From NCBI RefSeq assembly GCF_046297895.1, contig NZ_JBKBHC010000004.1:186001-250000 (forward strand): a stretch of 64,000 nucleotides of DNA, given 5' to 3'. A program made the position numbers and the translations under genes. Below, one piece after another: positions 42,417 to 51,304 of the stretch. The notes under the pieces were generated by a model. That model ran no database searches. It worked only from the letters and a program-made list of their open reading frames with translations, and was not told the DNA's origin. This DNA is from Ferrovibrio sp046297895. GTDB taxonomy: Bacteria > Pseudomonadota > Alphaproteobacteria > Ferrovibrionales > Ferrovibrionaceae. Position 1 is the stretch's first letter; each line of letters opens with the position of its first letter.

Positions 42417-43519
42417 TGTCTAAAATAGGCCTTTCATTGTCTCGGCCTTTTGATGAGTTGGTTGGTGAGGTTCAGCGATGTGATCGCTGCCCTAGAATGT
42501 CGTCTAGCCAGCGCGTTTTAGGCCATAGCTGCGGCTCTCTAAACGCTAGAATTTTATTCGTAGGGGAAGCCCCGGGGCGGTTGGGGGCTGATGGCTCATT
42601 AATTCCATTTCATGGCGATAAGTCAGGCGATAATTTTGAAGAATTGATTGCGCAAGTGGGGTTATCACGATCAGATTTGTTTATCACTAATAGCGCCTTG
42701 TGCAATCCGAGAGATGATAAAGGAAACAACGCTCCGCCGACCAAAACGGAGATTGAGAATTGCTCAAACTTCTTGAAGCGACAAATCGATATAGTCAATC
42801 CTAAGGTAGTTGTTACATTGGGTACCGTGGCGCTTGCGGCAGTGCGTTCTATCGAGAATCACAATCTAAGTTTGTCGTCTCATGTGCGCACTAAGCATCG
42901 TTGGTATGGTCGAATATTGATCCCGCTGTATCATCCTGGCCAGAGAGCAATGATACACCGTAGTTTTCATAATCAATTAAGCGACTATAAGTTTGTTCAC
43001 GATATCGCTCGATCAGAAGGAAAGGCTAAGAAGAGTCTCGGTTCATCTATCCGAAACGAGAAGACGTATTGGGTTGTGAGGGAAATTCTCGATCTATCTG
43101 GTGAGTTGGGTTACTTTGCATTGCATAAAATATTCTATCTTACGGAAGTTGAATATTATCGGCGCGCAGGTACCCGCTTAACAGCTAGTTATATCATCCG
43201 CCAGAAAGATGGCCCCTATGCGGTTGATCTTCATATTCGGCAACTTATTAAAAGAGTAGGCGTGATTAAGAAGTTGGTCGGTGATCAAATTCGATTGCGA
43301 GTGGCAACTGATCTGTTCTCCCAAAAAGATGGAAATCATCTTTCATCTATTGAGCGGGAGGTAATTGGTGATTGTGTGCGGAAATATGCAAGTCTTTCTG
43401 ATTTCGATCTAAAGCGGTTATCATACATGACTCGGCCAATGCGGAAAATTATGAATTACGAGCAAAAATATCGGCTAAATATGTACAATAGCCCTATCGA
43501 TTTTTCTGAATTGGATTGA
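42416..43519 (+). CDS. Family-4-type uracil-DNA glycosylase fused to a Panacea (SocA/DUF4065)-like domain
   Basis: A 367-residue fusion. Residues 1-200: iron-sulphur uracil-DNA glycosylase. Cys22 and Cys25 (CDRC), Cys96 and Cys116 match the 4Fe-4S spacing of family 4; motif 1 is FVGEAPG (residues 48-54), followed by PFHGDKSGDNF; motif 2 is YHPGQR (172-177). Residues about 217-350: GYFALHKIFYLTEVEYYRRA, then ASYIIRQKDGPYAVDL and LSSIEREVIGDCVRKYASLS, the pattern of Panacea antitoxin domains (K-h-h-Y-h, GP, E...V...Y..LS). The first half should excise uracil or a modified pyrimidine; the second is normally a toxin-neutralising fold. ATG42416 overlaps the preceding stop. Last gene of the island. 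Confidence 0.72.
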   Translation: MSKIGLSLSRPFDELVGEVQRCDRCPRMSSSQRVLGHSCGSLNARILFVGEAPGRLGADGSLIPFHGDKSGDNFEELIAQVGLSRSDLFITNSALCNPRDDKGNNAPPTKTEIENCSNFLKRQIDIVNPKVVVTLGTVALAAVRSIENHNLSLSSHVRTKHRWYGRILIPLYHPGQRAMIHRSFHNQLSDYKFVHDIARSEGKAKKSLGSSIRNEKTYWVVREILDLSGELGYFALHKIFYLTEVEYYRRAGTRLTASYIIRQKDGPYAVDLHIRQLIKRVGVIKKLVGDQIRLRVATDLFSQKDGNHLSSIEREVIGDCVRKYASLSDFDLKRLSYMTRPMRKIMNYEQKYRLNMYNSPIDFSELD

Positions 43520-43582
43520 GACAACCTCGGTTGCGTTGCATCCCCAAGACTTTTTGCGTCAGGGGTGCATGCAAGCGGTTTG

Positions 43583-44197
43583 TTACCCAAGCCTTACCCT
43601 TTGCCCCTCGATCACCAGCTTCCCCTCGGCCAACAGTTTCAGCGCCTGCGGATAGAGCGCGTGTTCCTGTTCCAGCACGGCCGCCGCCACGCTTTCGGCC
43701 GTGGCATCCGGCGGCACCGGCACGGTGGCCTGCAAAATGATCGGGCCTTCGTCCATTTCCGGGCTGACGAAATGCACGGTGCAGCCGGTGACGCGCACGC
43801 CGGCGGCCACCACGCGTTCATGCACCTGCGTGCCCTTGAAGGCCGGCAGGAGGGACGGGTGGATGTTGATCATGCGGCCATACCAGGCCTGCACGAAGTC
43901 GGGCGTCAGCAGCCGCATGAAGCCGGCCAGGCAGACCAGTTCGATGCCTTTCGATTGCAGCAGGGCATGCATCTCGGCGTCAAAGGCCGCGCGTTCCTTG
44001 CCCTTGCTTTCGATCACCGCCGTTTCGATGCCGTGTTCGCGCGCGATCGCCAGGCCTTCGGCCTCGGGCTTGTTGCTCAGCACCAGGGCGATGCGGGCGG
44101 GATAATCGGCGCCGGTTTCGCTGGCCTCGATCAGGGCGCGCAGGTTGCTGCCGCGCCCGGAGATCAGCACGGCTGTTCTACGCTTCGCGGGGATCAT
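43583..44197 (-). CDS. purN: Phosphoribosylglycinamide formyltransferase PurN
   Basis: A 204-residue enzyme that formylates GAR with 10-formyl-THF in purine synthesis. It begins with VLISGRGSNLRALIEAS, and has LAGFMRLLTPDF, NIHPSLLPAFKGTQVH with the catalytic His, and GCTVHFVSPEMDEGPII with the Asp. It lies 7 bp downstream of purM on the minus strand, the standard purMN operon. Confidence 0.97.
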   Translation of the reverse strand: MIPAKRRTAVLISGRGSNLRALIEASETGADYPARIALVLSNKPEAEGLAIAREHGIETAVIESKGKERAAFDAEMHALLQSKGIELVCLAGFMRLLTPDFVQAWYGRMINIHPSLLPAFKGTQVHERVVAAGVRVTGCTVHFVSPEMDEGPIILQATVPVPPDATAESVAAAVLEQEHALYPQALKLLAEGKLVIEGQRVRLG

Positions 44198-44204
44198 TAC
44201 AGAA

Positions 44205-45284
44205 CTAGTTCCAGGCCGTGTCGCAGTTGCGCATGCTCACCATCGGCTCGGCGCCGCGGTCCTGCTGCGCCTCGATCACGCCGATGCGGTGCACCAGCTC
44301 GCCGGCATTTTTCAGCTTCTGCATCACGGTGTCGGCCTTTTCCTTCGCCACCACCACCACCAGGCCGATGCCGCAGTTGAAGGCGCGCGCCATCTCGGCA
44401 TCCTCGATCTTCCCGGCCGATTTCAGCCAGCGGAATACCGGCGGCAGGGCCCAGCCATTGGCGTCGACGATGGCATCGGTGCCATCGGGCAGCACGCGCG
44501 GAATGTTGTCGACCAGGCCGCCGCCGGTGATATGCGCCATCGCCTTGATCAGGCCCTCGCGCACCAGCGGCATGCAACTTTTCACATAGATGCGCGTTGG
44601 CATCATGAGGATCTCGGCCAGCGGCTTCGATGTCTCGAACGGCGCGGGGGACTCAAAAGTGAGGCCATTGTCGGCGATCACCTTGCGCACCAGCGAGAAG
44701 CCATTGGAATGTACGCCCGAGGATTCGATGCCCAGCAGCACGTCGCCCGGTTTCACGTCCTTGGGAAGCAGCTTGCCGCGTTCGGCGGCGCCCACGGCAA
44801 AGCCGGCGAGGTCGTAGTCTTTCGCCGCATACATGCCGGGCATCTCGGCGGTTTCGCCCCCCGTCAGCGCGCAGCCGGCCTGGCGGCAGCCCTCGGCGAT
44901 GCCGGCCACCACGCGGCGGGCGACATCCACTTCAAGTTTGCCGGTGGCGTAGTAGTCGAGGAAGAACAGCGGCTCGGCGCCCTGCACCAGGATGTCGTTC
45001 ACCACCATGGCCACCAGGTCGATGCCCACGCCGTCATGCCGGCCGGTCTCGATGGCGATCTTCAGCTTGGTGCCGACGCCGTCGGTCGAGGAGACGAGGA
45101 TGGGGTCGGTGAAGCCCGCGGCCTTGAGGTCGAACAGCGCACCGAAGCCGCCGAGGCTGGCATCGGCGCCCTTGCGGCGGGTGGAGGCGGCCAGCGGCTT
45201 GATGGCATCGACCAGGGCCTCGCCAGCGTCGATATCGACTCCGGCAGCCTTATAAAGCGGCGACGTGTTGATGGTGGCCTCCAC
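44205..45284 (-). CDS. purM: Phosphoribosylformylglycinamidine cyclo-ligase PurM
   Basis: A 359-residue AIR synthetase, acting after PurN and PurL in purine synthesis. YKAAGVDIDAGEALVDAIKP at the N-terminus, VSSTDGVGTKLKIAIETGRH and the Gly-rich MAHITGGGLVDNIPRVLP are family blocks. It is divergent from the DUF2066 gene by 63 bp. Confidence 0.97.
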   Translation of the reverse strand: MEATINTSPLYKAAGVDIDAGEALVDAIKPLAASTRRKGADASLGGFGALFDLKAAGFTDPILVSSTDGVGTKLKIAIETGRHDGVGIDLVAMVVNDILVQGAEPLFFLDYYATGKLEVDVARRVVAGIAEGCRQAGCALTGGETAEMPGMYAAKDYDLAGFAVGAAERGKLLPKDVKPGDVLLGIESSGVHSNGFSLVRKVIADNGLTFESPAPFETSKPLAEILMMPTRIYVKSCMPLVREGLIKAMAHITGGGLVDNIPRVLPDGTDAIVDANGWALPPVFRWLKSAGKIEDAEMARAFNCGIGLVVVVAKEKADTVMQKLKNAGELVHRIGVIEAQQDRGAEPMVSMRNCDTAWN

Positions 45285-45347
45285 GATGGGCTATGGTGGG
45301 CGGTGTGCGCTAATCGTGGCAACATACTCATTCCCCCTGTCTTTGCA

Positions 45348-46472
45348 ATGCTCCTTCGGCGACCGCTAACGGCTTGTTTTGCTTTCATATTTAGCGCCAC
45401 GCTGATCCTCGCCGCGCGGCCCGAGGCCATGGCCCAGGCCGGGACTCAAGGCATGGCCCAGGCGGCCAGGCCGGCCAACCCCTTCAGCGTCGCCGGCGTG
45501 GCCGTGGATGCCAGCGCCGAGAGCGCGGCGGCCGCCCGCCCGGTGGCCATAGCCGATGGCCAGCGCCGGGCCTTCGCCCAGCTCATGCGCCGCCTGACCT
45601 TGCCCGACGACCATGGCCGCCTGCCGCGCGCCAGCGAGGCGATCCTGAACGATGCCGTGGCCGGCTTCGGCATCGACGAGGAGCGCACCTCGGCCACGCG
45701 CTATATCGGAAAAATCACCGTGCAGTTCCGCGCCGACGCGATCCGCCGCCTGCTGCAGGAAGCGCGCATTCCGTATTCCGAGACGACCAGCCGGCCGGTG
45801 CTGGTGGTGCCGGTGTGGCAGACGGCGGAGGGCGTGCGCATCTGGGAGGCCGAGAATCCCTGGCGCGAGGCCTGGCAGCGCCGGCCGGAGACCGACAGCC
45901 TGGTGCCGCTGAGCATCGCGCCGGCCGCAGCCGAAGGCGGGCCGTCGCTGGAGCGGCTGATGAGCGGGTCGGACGACCTGCGCGCGCTGATGCGCCGGGG
46001 CAATTACGACGACGTGCTGGTGGCGACGGCGACGCTGCAGCAGGCCGATCCGGGCAATATGCGCATCGACATCTATCTGCAGCATCAGGGCCCGGCCGAC
46101 TTCCTGAACAATCTCGACATGCTCACCGTCACCGGCGGCACGCTGGAGGAAACGCTGCTGACCGCGGCGCTGGACCTGACGCGTCGGATCGAGGTGCGCT
46201 GGAAATACGCCACCGTGATCGACCTGGAAAAGCAGGGCCAGCTCAGCGTGATGGCCGGCTTCGGCAGCCTGGCGGAATGGACCAGGCTGCGCGCCGCCCT
46301 GGCCGCCGTGCCGATCGTGCGCAAGGTGGACGTGCTGCAGCTCTCGCATCGCGACGCGCAGCTTCTGCTCGATTTCTACGGCGAGCCGGCGCAGCTCGGC
46401 ACCGCGCTGGCGCAGCGCGACATCGTGCTGACCCAGCGCGACGGCTACTGGGAAATGCGGGGCCGCAAGTGA
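45348..46472 (+). CDS. Exported DUF2066 family protein
   Basis: A 374-residue protein with an N-terminal hydrophobic signal (LTACFAFIFSATLILAARPE) and a DUF2066-type body: ADGQRRAFAQLMRRLTLPDD, TRYIGKITVQFRADAIRRLL and VLVVPVWQTAEGVRIWEAEN. Function is unknown; the gene is regularly found between purMN and hda in alphaproteobacteria, as here. ATG45348 is used because the signal peptide starts there; upstream codons overlap purM in antisense. It overlaps the next gene by 4 bp. Confidence 0.85.
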   Translation: MLLRRPLTACFAFIFSATLILAARPEAMAQAGTQGMAQAARPANPFSVAGVAVDASAESAAAARPVAIADGQRRAFAQLMRRLTLPDDHGRLPRASEAILNDAVAGFGIDEERTSATRYIGKITVQFRADAIRRLLQEARIPYSETTSRPVLVVPVWQTAEGVRIWEAENPWREAWQRRPETDSLVPLSIAPAAAEGGPSLERLMSGSDDLRALMRRGNYDDVLVATATLQQADPGNMRIDIYLQHQGPADFLNNLDMLTVTGGTLEETLLTAALDLTRRIEVRWKYATVIDLEKQGQLSVMAGFGSLAEWTRLRAALAAVPIVRKVDVLQLSHRDAQLLLDFYGEPAQLGTALAQRDIVLTQRDGYWEMRGRK

Positions 46473-47545
46473 CCCAGCGCGAACAGATGGCCGCCTGGAC
46501 CGGCATTCTCATTGTCGCCGTCGCCCTGCTGATCCTGCTGGGCGACATCCTGCTGCCCTTCGTGGCCGGCATGGCGGTGGCCTATTTCCTCGACCCCGCC
46601 GCCGACTGGCTGCAGCGCCGCCGCGTGCCGCGCTGGCTGGCGACGCTGCTGATCCTGTCGCTGTTCTTCATCGCCGTGGTGCTGGTGATCCTGCTTCTGG
46701 TGCCGCTGGTGCGCGACCAGTTCGAGCGTTTTCTGATCCACCTGCCGGAATATGCCGCGCTGTTCCAGGACCGCGTATTGCCCTGGGTGATGGACTGGGC
46801 GCAGCGGCTGGGCCTCGACCTCAACATGGACCTGAAGGCGGCGCTGAACGGCAACCGCGACGAGATCATGAAGGTGCTGGGCGGCATTCTCACCGGCCTG
46901 CTGGGAGGCGGGCAGGCGGTGTTCAACCTGCTGTCGCTGATGGTGATCACGCCGGTGGTCAGCTTCTACCTGCTGCGCGACTGGGACTTGCTGGTCGCCA
47001 AGGTCGATTCCTTCCTGCCGCTGGACCATGCCGAGACGATCCGCACGCAGGCCGGCGAGATCGACAAGGTGCTGGCCGGCTTCGTGCGCGGGCAGCTGCT
47101 GGTCTGCCTGTGCCTGGCCGCCTTCTACGGCATCGGGCTCACCGCGCTCGGCCTGCAGTTCGGCCTGTTCATCGGGATTACCGCCGGGATGATCTCGTTC
47201 ATCCCCTATGTCGGCACCACGCTGGGTTTCGTCGCCTCCGTGGGCGTGGCGGTGGCGCAGTACTGGGACGACCCGCTGATGATCGGCCTAGTGGCGGCGC
47301 TGTTCATCATCGGCCAGGTGGTCGAGGGCAATTTCCTGCATCCGGTGCTGATCGGCGACCGCGTCGGCCTGCATCCCGTTTGGATCATGTTCGCGCTGCT
47401 GGCCGGCGGCAGCCTGTTCGGCTTCGTCGGCATCCTGCTGGCGGTGCCGATCTTCGCGGTGATCGGCGTGCTGGCCCGCTTCGCGCTGGAACGCTATCGC
47501 GAAAGCTGGCTCTACAAGCCCGGCGCGCCGAAGAAACCCGAGTAA
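46469..47545 (+). CDS. AI-2E/PerM family membrane protein
   Basis: A 358-residue membrane protein with about eight helices. It has family blocks LPFVAGMAVAYFLDPAADWL, TPVVSFYLLRDWDLLVAKVD, FIPYVGTTLGFVASVGVAVA and GNFLHPVLIGDRVGLHPVWI. The family includes putative permeases and Na+/H+ antiporters; substrate is unknown here. The GTG46469 start overlaps the previous stop (GTGA); ATG46487 is possible. It sits 6 bp before hda, as PerM does near hda in other proteobacteria. Confidence 0.88.
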   Translation: MTQREQMAAWTGILIVAVALLILLGDILLPFVAGMAVAYFLDPAADWLQRRRVPRWLATLLILSLFFIAVVLVILLLVPLVRDQFERFLIHLPEYAALFQDRVLPWVMDWAQRLGLDLNMDLKAALNGNRDEIMKVLGGILTGLLGGGQAVFNLLSLMVITPVVSFYLLRDWDLLVAKVDSFLPLDHAETIRTQAGEIDKVLAGFVRGQLLVCLCLAAFYGIGLTALGLQFGLFIGITAGMISFIPYVGTTLGFVASVGVAVAQYWDDPLMIGLVAALFIIGQVVEGNFLHPVLIGDRVGLHPVWIMFALLAGGSLFGFVGILLAVPIFAVIGVLARFALERYRESWLYKPGAPKKPE

Positions 47546-47551
47546 GCTCCG

Positions 47552-48217
47552 ATGGCGCACAAGCAGTTGAGCCTCGGCCTCAGCCTGCCGACCTCGTGGG
47601 CGCGCGAGGATTTCCTCGTCGCCGACGGCAATGCCGACGCCCTGGGCTGGATCGACCGCTGGCCCGGCTGGCCGAACGGCATCCTCGTGCTCTACGGGCC
47701 GCCGGGCAGCGGCAAGACCCATCTGGCGCATATCTGGGCGGCGCAATCGGGCGGACAGATCATGGACGCGGCAGCCGTCACGGCCGGCGGCGTCGATGCC
47801 CTGGCGCAGGGGCCGCTCTGCGTCGACGATGCCGATGGCGTGGCCGATGCGGCAGCCCTGTTCCACCTGGTCAACCTGATCCGCGAGCGCGGCCATTCCC
47901 TGCTGCTGACCGGCAGCGCGCCGCCGGCCCAGTGGCCCTATGCGCTGCCCGACCTGATGTCGCGCCTGAAGGCCATGCCGGCCCAGGGCATAGCCGAGCC
48001 CGACGACGCGCTGCTGGGCGCCGTGCTGGTGAAGCTGTTCGCCGACCGCCAGCTGGCCGTGGGCGAAGACGTCGTGAAATACCTGGTGCCGCGCATCGAG
48101 CGCTCGTTCCATGCCGCGCGCCACTGGGTGGCGGCGCTGGATGCCGCCGCTTTGGCGGAAAGCCGCGCCGTGACGGTGGCGCTGGCGCGCAGGCTGCTGG
48201 AGCAGGCGGCGGATTAA
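47552..48217 (+). CDS. hda: DnaA regulatory inactivator Hda-like ATPase (HdaA)
   Basis: A 221-residue AAA+ protein. Residues 5-10, QLSLGL, are a sliding-clamp binding motif, and GPPGSGKTH (49-57) is the Walker A. With the loaded clamp it stimulates ATP hydrolysis by DnaA to prevent over-initiation. LCVDDADGVADAAALFHLVN contains the Walker B region. It is shorter than DnaA and lacks a DNA-binding domain, as expected. Convergent and overlapping by 4 bp with the DUF4169 gene. Confidence 0.92.
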   Translation: MAHKQLSLGLSLPTSWAREDFLVADGNADALGWIDRWPGWPNGILVLYGPPGSGKTHLAHIWAAQSGGQIMDAAAVTAGGVDALAQGPLCVDDADGVADAAALFHLVNLIRERGHSLLLTGSAPPAQWPYALPDLMSRLKAMPAQGIAEPDDALLGAVLVKLFADRQLAVGEDVVKYLVPRIERSFHAARHWVAALDAAALAESRAVTVALARRLLEQAAD

Positions 48218-48387
48218 TCGAGCTTCTTGCCGTCGAGGTCCTTCGCGGCGCGCTCGGCTTCTTTCTCCTGCTTCTCGCGTGCGGCTTTCGGCCGGCCGAA
48301 CCGGACCCGGTTCTCCGCCGCGCGTTCCTTCGCCGCATCGCGGTCGCGCGCCTTGCGCAGTTTGTTCAGGTTCACCACGTCGCCCAT
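48214..48387 (-). CDS. DUF4169 family small protein (57 residues)
   Basis: A 57-residue, very basic and acidic helical protein: MGDVVNLNKLRKARDRDAAK at the start, RFGRPKAAREKQEKEAER in the middle and the ending DLDGKKLD. This matches the alphaproteobacterial DUF4169 pattern (VNLR.aRK, KFGR.KA.R, LDG..L). Function is unknown. It lies 9 bp after the SixA-like gene on the same strand and overlaps the end of hda. Confidence 0.85.
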   Translation of the reverse strand: MGDVVNLNKLRKARDRDAAKERAAENRVRFGRPKAAREKQEKEAERAAKDLDGKKLD

Positions 48388-48396
48388 GCGGCGATC

Positions 48397-48930
48397 CTAG
48401 CCGTCTTTCAGTTGCGCCGGCACGACGAAACTGGCGAGGAAGCCGCCCTTCGGCGCCACCTGGGCCCAGGCCTTGGCGGGGAAGGCGATCTCGGCCAGTC
48501 CGCCGGTGGGGAATTTCTCGCCCAGCCGCTCCAGCGCGTCGCCGGCGGCGCTGCCCGACAGGCGCGCGGCGAAATCCTCCATGCCCGGGTTGTGGCCGAT
48601 CAGCATCAGCTCGCGGCATTCCGTGGGCGCCGCGCGGGTCAGGGCCAGCATTGTGGCGGCCTCGGCCAGGTACAGGCTGGGTTCGAAACGCACCGGGATG
48701 CGGTCGGGCACGCCGCCCGACAGCCGCTTTTCCAGCCGTTCCCAGGTCTGGCGCGTGCGGGTGGCCGGCGAGCACAGCACCAGGTCCGGGGTCAGGTTGC
48801 GCTCGGCCATGTGGCGGGCCAGCAGGCGGCAGGCCTTTTTCCCGCGCGGGCTTAAGGGGCGGGCGAAGTCGTCCAGCCCCGGATCGTCCCAGGCGGATTT
48901 GGCATGGCGCAAAAGCCATAGACGCAACAT
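48397..48930 (-). CDS. SixA-like histidine phosphatase
   Basis: A 177-residue phosphohistidine phosphatase of the histidine-phosphatase superfamily. LRLWLLRHAKSAWDDPGLDD holds the catalytic RHA(K) motif with the nucleophile His, DLVLCSPATRTRQTWERL a conserved Arg, and LMLIGHNPGMEDFAARL the second His. Related SixA acts on phospho-His of Hpt domains or of Ptsn/NPr. ATG48930 is used since family members start at this point; an upstream ATG at 48981 is open. Confidence 0.88.
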   Translation of the reverse strand: MLRLWLLRHAKSAWDDPGLDDFARPLSPRGKKACRLLARHMAERNLTPDLVLCSPATRTRQTWERLEKRLSGGVPDRIPVRFEPSLYLAEAATMLALTRAAPTECRELMLIGHNPGMEDFAARLSGSAAGDALERLGEKFPTGGLAEIAFPAKAWAQVAPKGGFLASFVVPAQLKDG

Positions 48931-49063
48931 GGATTTATCCCTGTTTTCGGGGCTGCCTGCGGCCTGTCGCCACTTTGACATAAACCCCCGTTAGACCTAT
49001 ACCCGAAGGCGTCGACCGGCGATGGGCTCGGGCGGTTAGCCGGTAACGACAGAGGCATCTGAT

Positions 49064-51304
49064 ATGCAGCAAGTGGCCGACATTCTCCAGACCCCGGTGA
49101 CCAGCGGCGCGGCGATTCCCAGTCGGCCGCCGATCACGGTCAGCCCGCGCGACCGCTTCATCAACCGCGAATTGTCGTGGCTGGCCTTCAACCTGAGAGT
49201 CATGGAAGAGGCCAACAACAAGCGCTACCCGCTGCTGGAGCGTCTGCGCTTCCTCTCGATCTCGGCCAACAACCTGGACGAATTCTTCATGGTGCGCGTG
49301 GCCGGCCTGCATGGCCAGATCAAGGCCGGCATCGAGGAGCACAGCCAGGACGGCCTCACCCCCGCGCAGCAGCTTGCCCGGATCAACGAGGCCGCGACCG
49401 ATCTGATGAACCGCCAGCAGGCCTGCTGGCGTTCGCTCACCGGGGAACTGGCCCAGGCCGGCATCCATGTGCTGGAACCCGAGCAGCTCACCGCCGACGA
49501 CCGGCGCTGGCTGGAGGATTACTTCCTCGCCCATGTGTTCCCCGTCCTGACCCCGCTGGCCATCGATCCGGCCCATCCTTTCCCGTTTATCCCGAATCTC
49601 GGTTTCGCAATGGTGATGCAAATGCGACGGGTTCGTGACGGCCGCAGCCTGAACGCGCTGCTGCCGCTTCCGAGCCAGGTCGACCGCTTCACCCGCCTGC
49701 CGGGCGACGGCATCCGTTTCGTGTCGCTGGAAAACCTGGTCGGACTGTTCCTGAACAAGCTGTTCCCGGGCTATGAAATCCTCGGCTCGGGCCTGTTCCG
49801 CATCACCCGTGACAGCGATATAGAAATCGAGGAAGAGGCGGAGGATCTGGTCCGCCTGTTCGAGACGGCGCTGAAACGGCGCCGTCGCGGCACCGTGATC
49901 CGCCTCAAGATCAATGCCGGCATGCCCGAAGATCTGCGACGCTTCGTCTGCGAGGAGCTGGAGGTCAGTCCGCAGGCGTTGATCGTGGTCGACGGCATCC
50001 TCGGCCTGGCCGATACCAAACGGCTGATCGTCGACGATCTGCCCGACCTGAAATTCCCACCATTCTCGCCGCGCTTCCCCGAACGCATCCGCGATTACGG
50101 CGGCGACTGCTTCGCCGCGATCCGCGCCAAGGATCTGGTTGTTCATCACCCCTATGAAAGCTTCGACGTGGTGGTGCAGTTCCTGCGTCAGGCGGCGGCC
50201 GACCCGCATGTGGTGGCGATCAAGCAGACGCTGTACCGCACCTCGGATGACAGCCCGATCGTGCGCGCCCTGATCGAGGCGGCTGAGGCCGGCAAATCGG
50301 TGACCGCGCTGGTCGAACTGAAGGCACGGTTCGACGAGGCCGCCAACATCAAGTGGGCGCGCGACATGGAGCGCGTGGGCGTGCAGGTGGTCTATGGCTT
50401 CATCGAGCTGAAAACCCATGCCAAGATTTCCCTGGTGGTGCGCCGCGAAAGCGGCCATCTGAACACCTATGTGCATTTCGGCACCGGCAATTATCATCCC
50501 TATACGGCCCGGGTTTACACCGATCTCAGCTTCTTTACCGATGACAACGACCTGGGCCATGACGCCACCTGCCTGTTCAACTTCCTGACCGGCTATGCCG
50601 CGCCGGAGAACCTGAAGAAGGTGGCGATCTCGCCCTACACGCTGCGCCCGCGCCTGCTGGAGCTGATCAACGAGGAGATCCGCCATGCCGAGGCAGGCCG
50701 ACCGGCGGCGATCTGGGCCAAGATGAACAGCCTGGTCGATCCGGTGGTGATCGACGCGCTGTATCAGGCCAGCCAGGCCGGCGTGCAGATCGACCTGATC
50801 GTGCGCGGCATCTGCTGCCTGCGGCCGGGCGTGAAGGGCCTGTCGGAAAATATCCGGGTGAAGAGCCTGATCGGCCGCTTCCTCGAGCATTCGCGCATCG
50901 TGTGCTTCGGCGGCGGCAAGGGGCTGCCTTCGCCGGAGGCTAAGATCTTCATCTCGTCGGCCGACTGGATGCCGCGGAACTTCGACCGGCGCGTGGAGGT
51001 TCTGATCCCGATCGAGAATGCCACGGTGCATGAGCAGATCCTGGACCAGATCATGGTGGCCAATTTGAAGGACCAGGCCCAGAGCTGGTGGCTGGGCGCC
51101 GACGACCAGTATGTGCGTGCCTCGGAAGCGGCTGATGCGTTCAGCGCGCATACCTATTTCATGACCAATCCCAGCCTGTCGGGCCGTGGTAAGGCACTGA
51201 AGAAACCCGAGGCGATCCCGCGCCTCAAGCTGAAAGAAGGGCTGGGCGAATCGCCGGCCGCAAGTCTGGTGGGCAAGAGTGGCCATCGCGCAAACGATCA
51301 GTAA
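49064..51304 (+). CDS. ppk: Polyphosphate kinase 1
   Basis: A 746-residue PPK1 that builds polyphosphate from ATP. It has the N-terminal RFINRELSWLAFNLRVMEEA, IDPAHPFPFIPNLGFAMVMQ, AIKQTLYRTSDDSPIVRALI and the phospho-His segment THAKISLVVRR...YVHFGTGNYHPYTARVYTD. All four PPK domains are present. It overlaps ppx by 26 bp, so synthesis and breakdown are coupled. Confidence 0.97.
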   Translation: MQQVADILQTPVTSGAAIPSRPPITVSPRDRFINRELSWLAFNLRVMEEANNKRYPLLERLRFLSISANNLDEFFMVRVAGLHGQIKAGIEEHSQDGLTPAQQLARINEAATDLMNRQQACWRSLTGELAQAGIHVLEPEQLTADDRRWLEDYFLAHVFPVLTPLAIDPAHPFPFIPNLGFAMVMQMRRVRDGRSLNALLPLPSQVDRFTRLPGDGIRFVSLENLVGLFLNKLFPGYEILGSGLFRITRDSDIEIEEEAEDLVRLFETALKRRRRGTVIRLKINAGMPEDLRRFVCEELEVSPQALIVVDGILGLADTKRLIVDDLPDLKFPPFSPRFPERIRDYGGDCFAAIRAKDLVVHHPYESFDVVVQFLRQAAADPHVVAIKQTLYRTSDDSPIVRALIEAAEAGKSVTALVELKARFDEAANIKWARDMERVGVQVVYGFIELKTHAKISLVVRRESGHLNTYVHFGTGNYHPYTARVYTDLSFFTDDNDLGHDATCLFNFLTGYAAPENLKKVAISPYTLRPRLLELINEEIRHAEAGRPAAIWAKMNSLVDPVVIDALYQASQAGVQIDLIVRGICCLRPGVKGLSENIRVKSLIGRFLEHSRIVCFGGGKGLPSPEAKIFISSADWMPRNFDRRVEVLIPIENATVHEQILDQIMVANLKDQAQSWWLGADDQYVRASEAADAFSAHTYFMTNPSLSGRGKALKKPEAIPRLKLKEGLGESPAASLVGKSGHRANDQ

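Larger units (their letters stand above)
40601..43540 (+). other. AT-rich accessory island between ndk and purN
   Basis: Base composition and codon use change sharply: A/T-ending codons and poly-A stretches are frequent here and rare on both sides. The island carries three tightly spaced plus-strand genes and splits an ndk-purN neighbourhood that is often contiguous in relatives. No integrase, tRNA or clear terminal repeat was found, so the means of entry is unknown. Confidence 0.7.

Noticed and set aside
40601..43540. Prophage or integrative element
   Set aside because: No integrase, transposase, structural phage gene, tRNA or flanking direct repeat is visible; only three genes are present, so accessory island is as far as the evidence goes.
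43520..43582. Terminator after the UDG-Panacea gene
   Set aside because: TGCATCCCC and GGGGTGCA could pair with a bulge, but the loop is long and no T run follows the stem.
44145..45347. Long N-terminal extension of the DUF2066 protein over purM
   Set aside because: The part before ATG45348 is antisense to purM, and a signal peptide begins at 45348.
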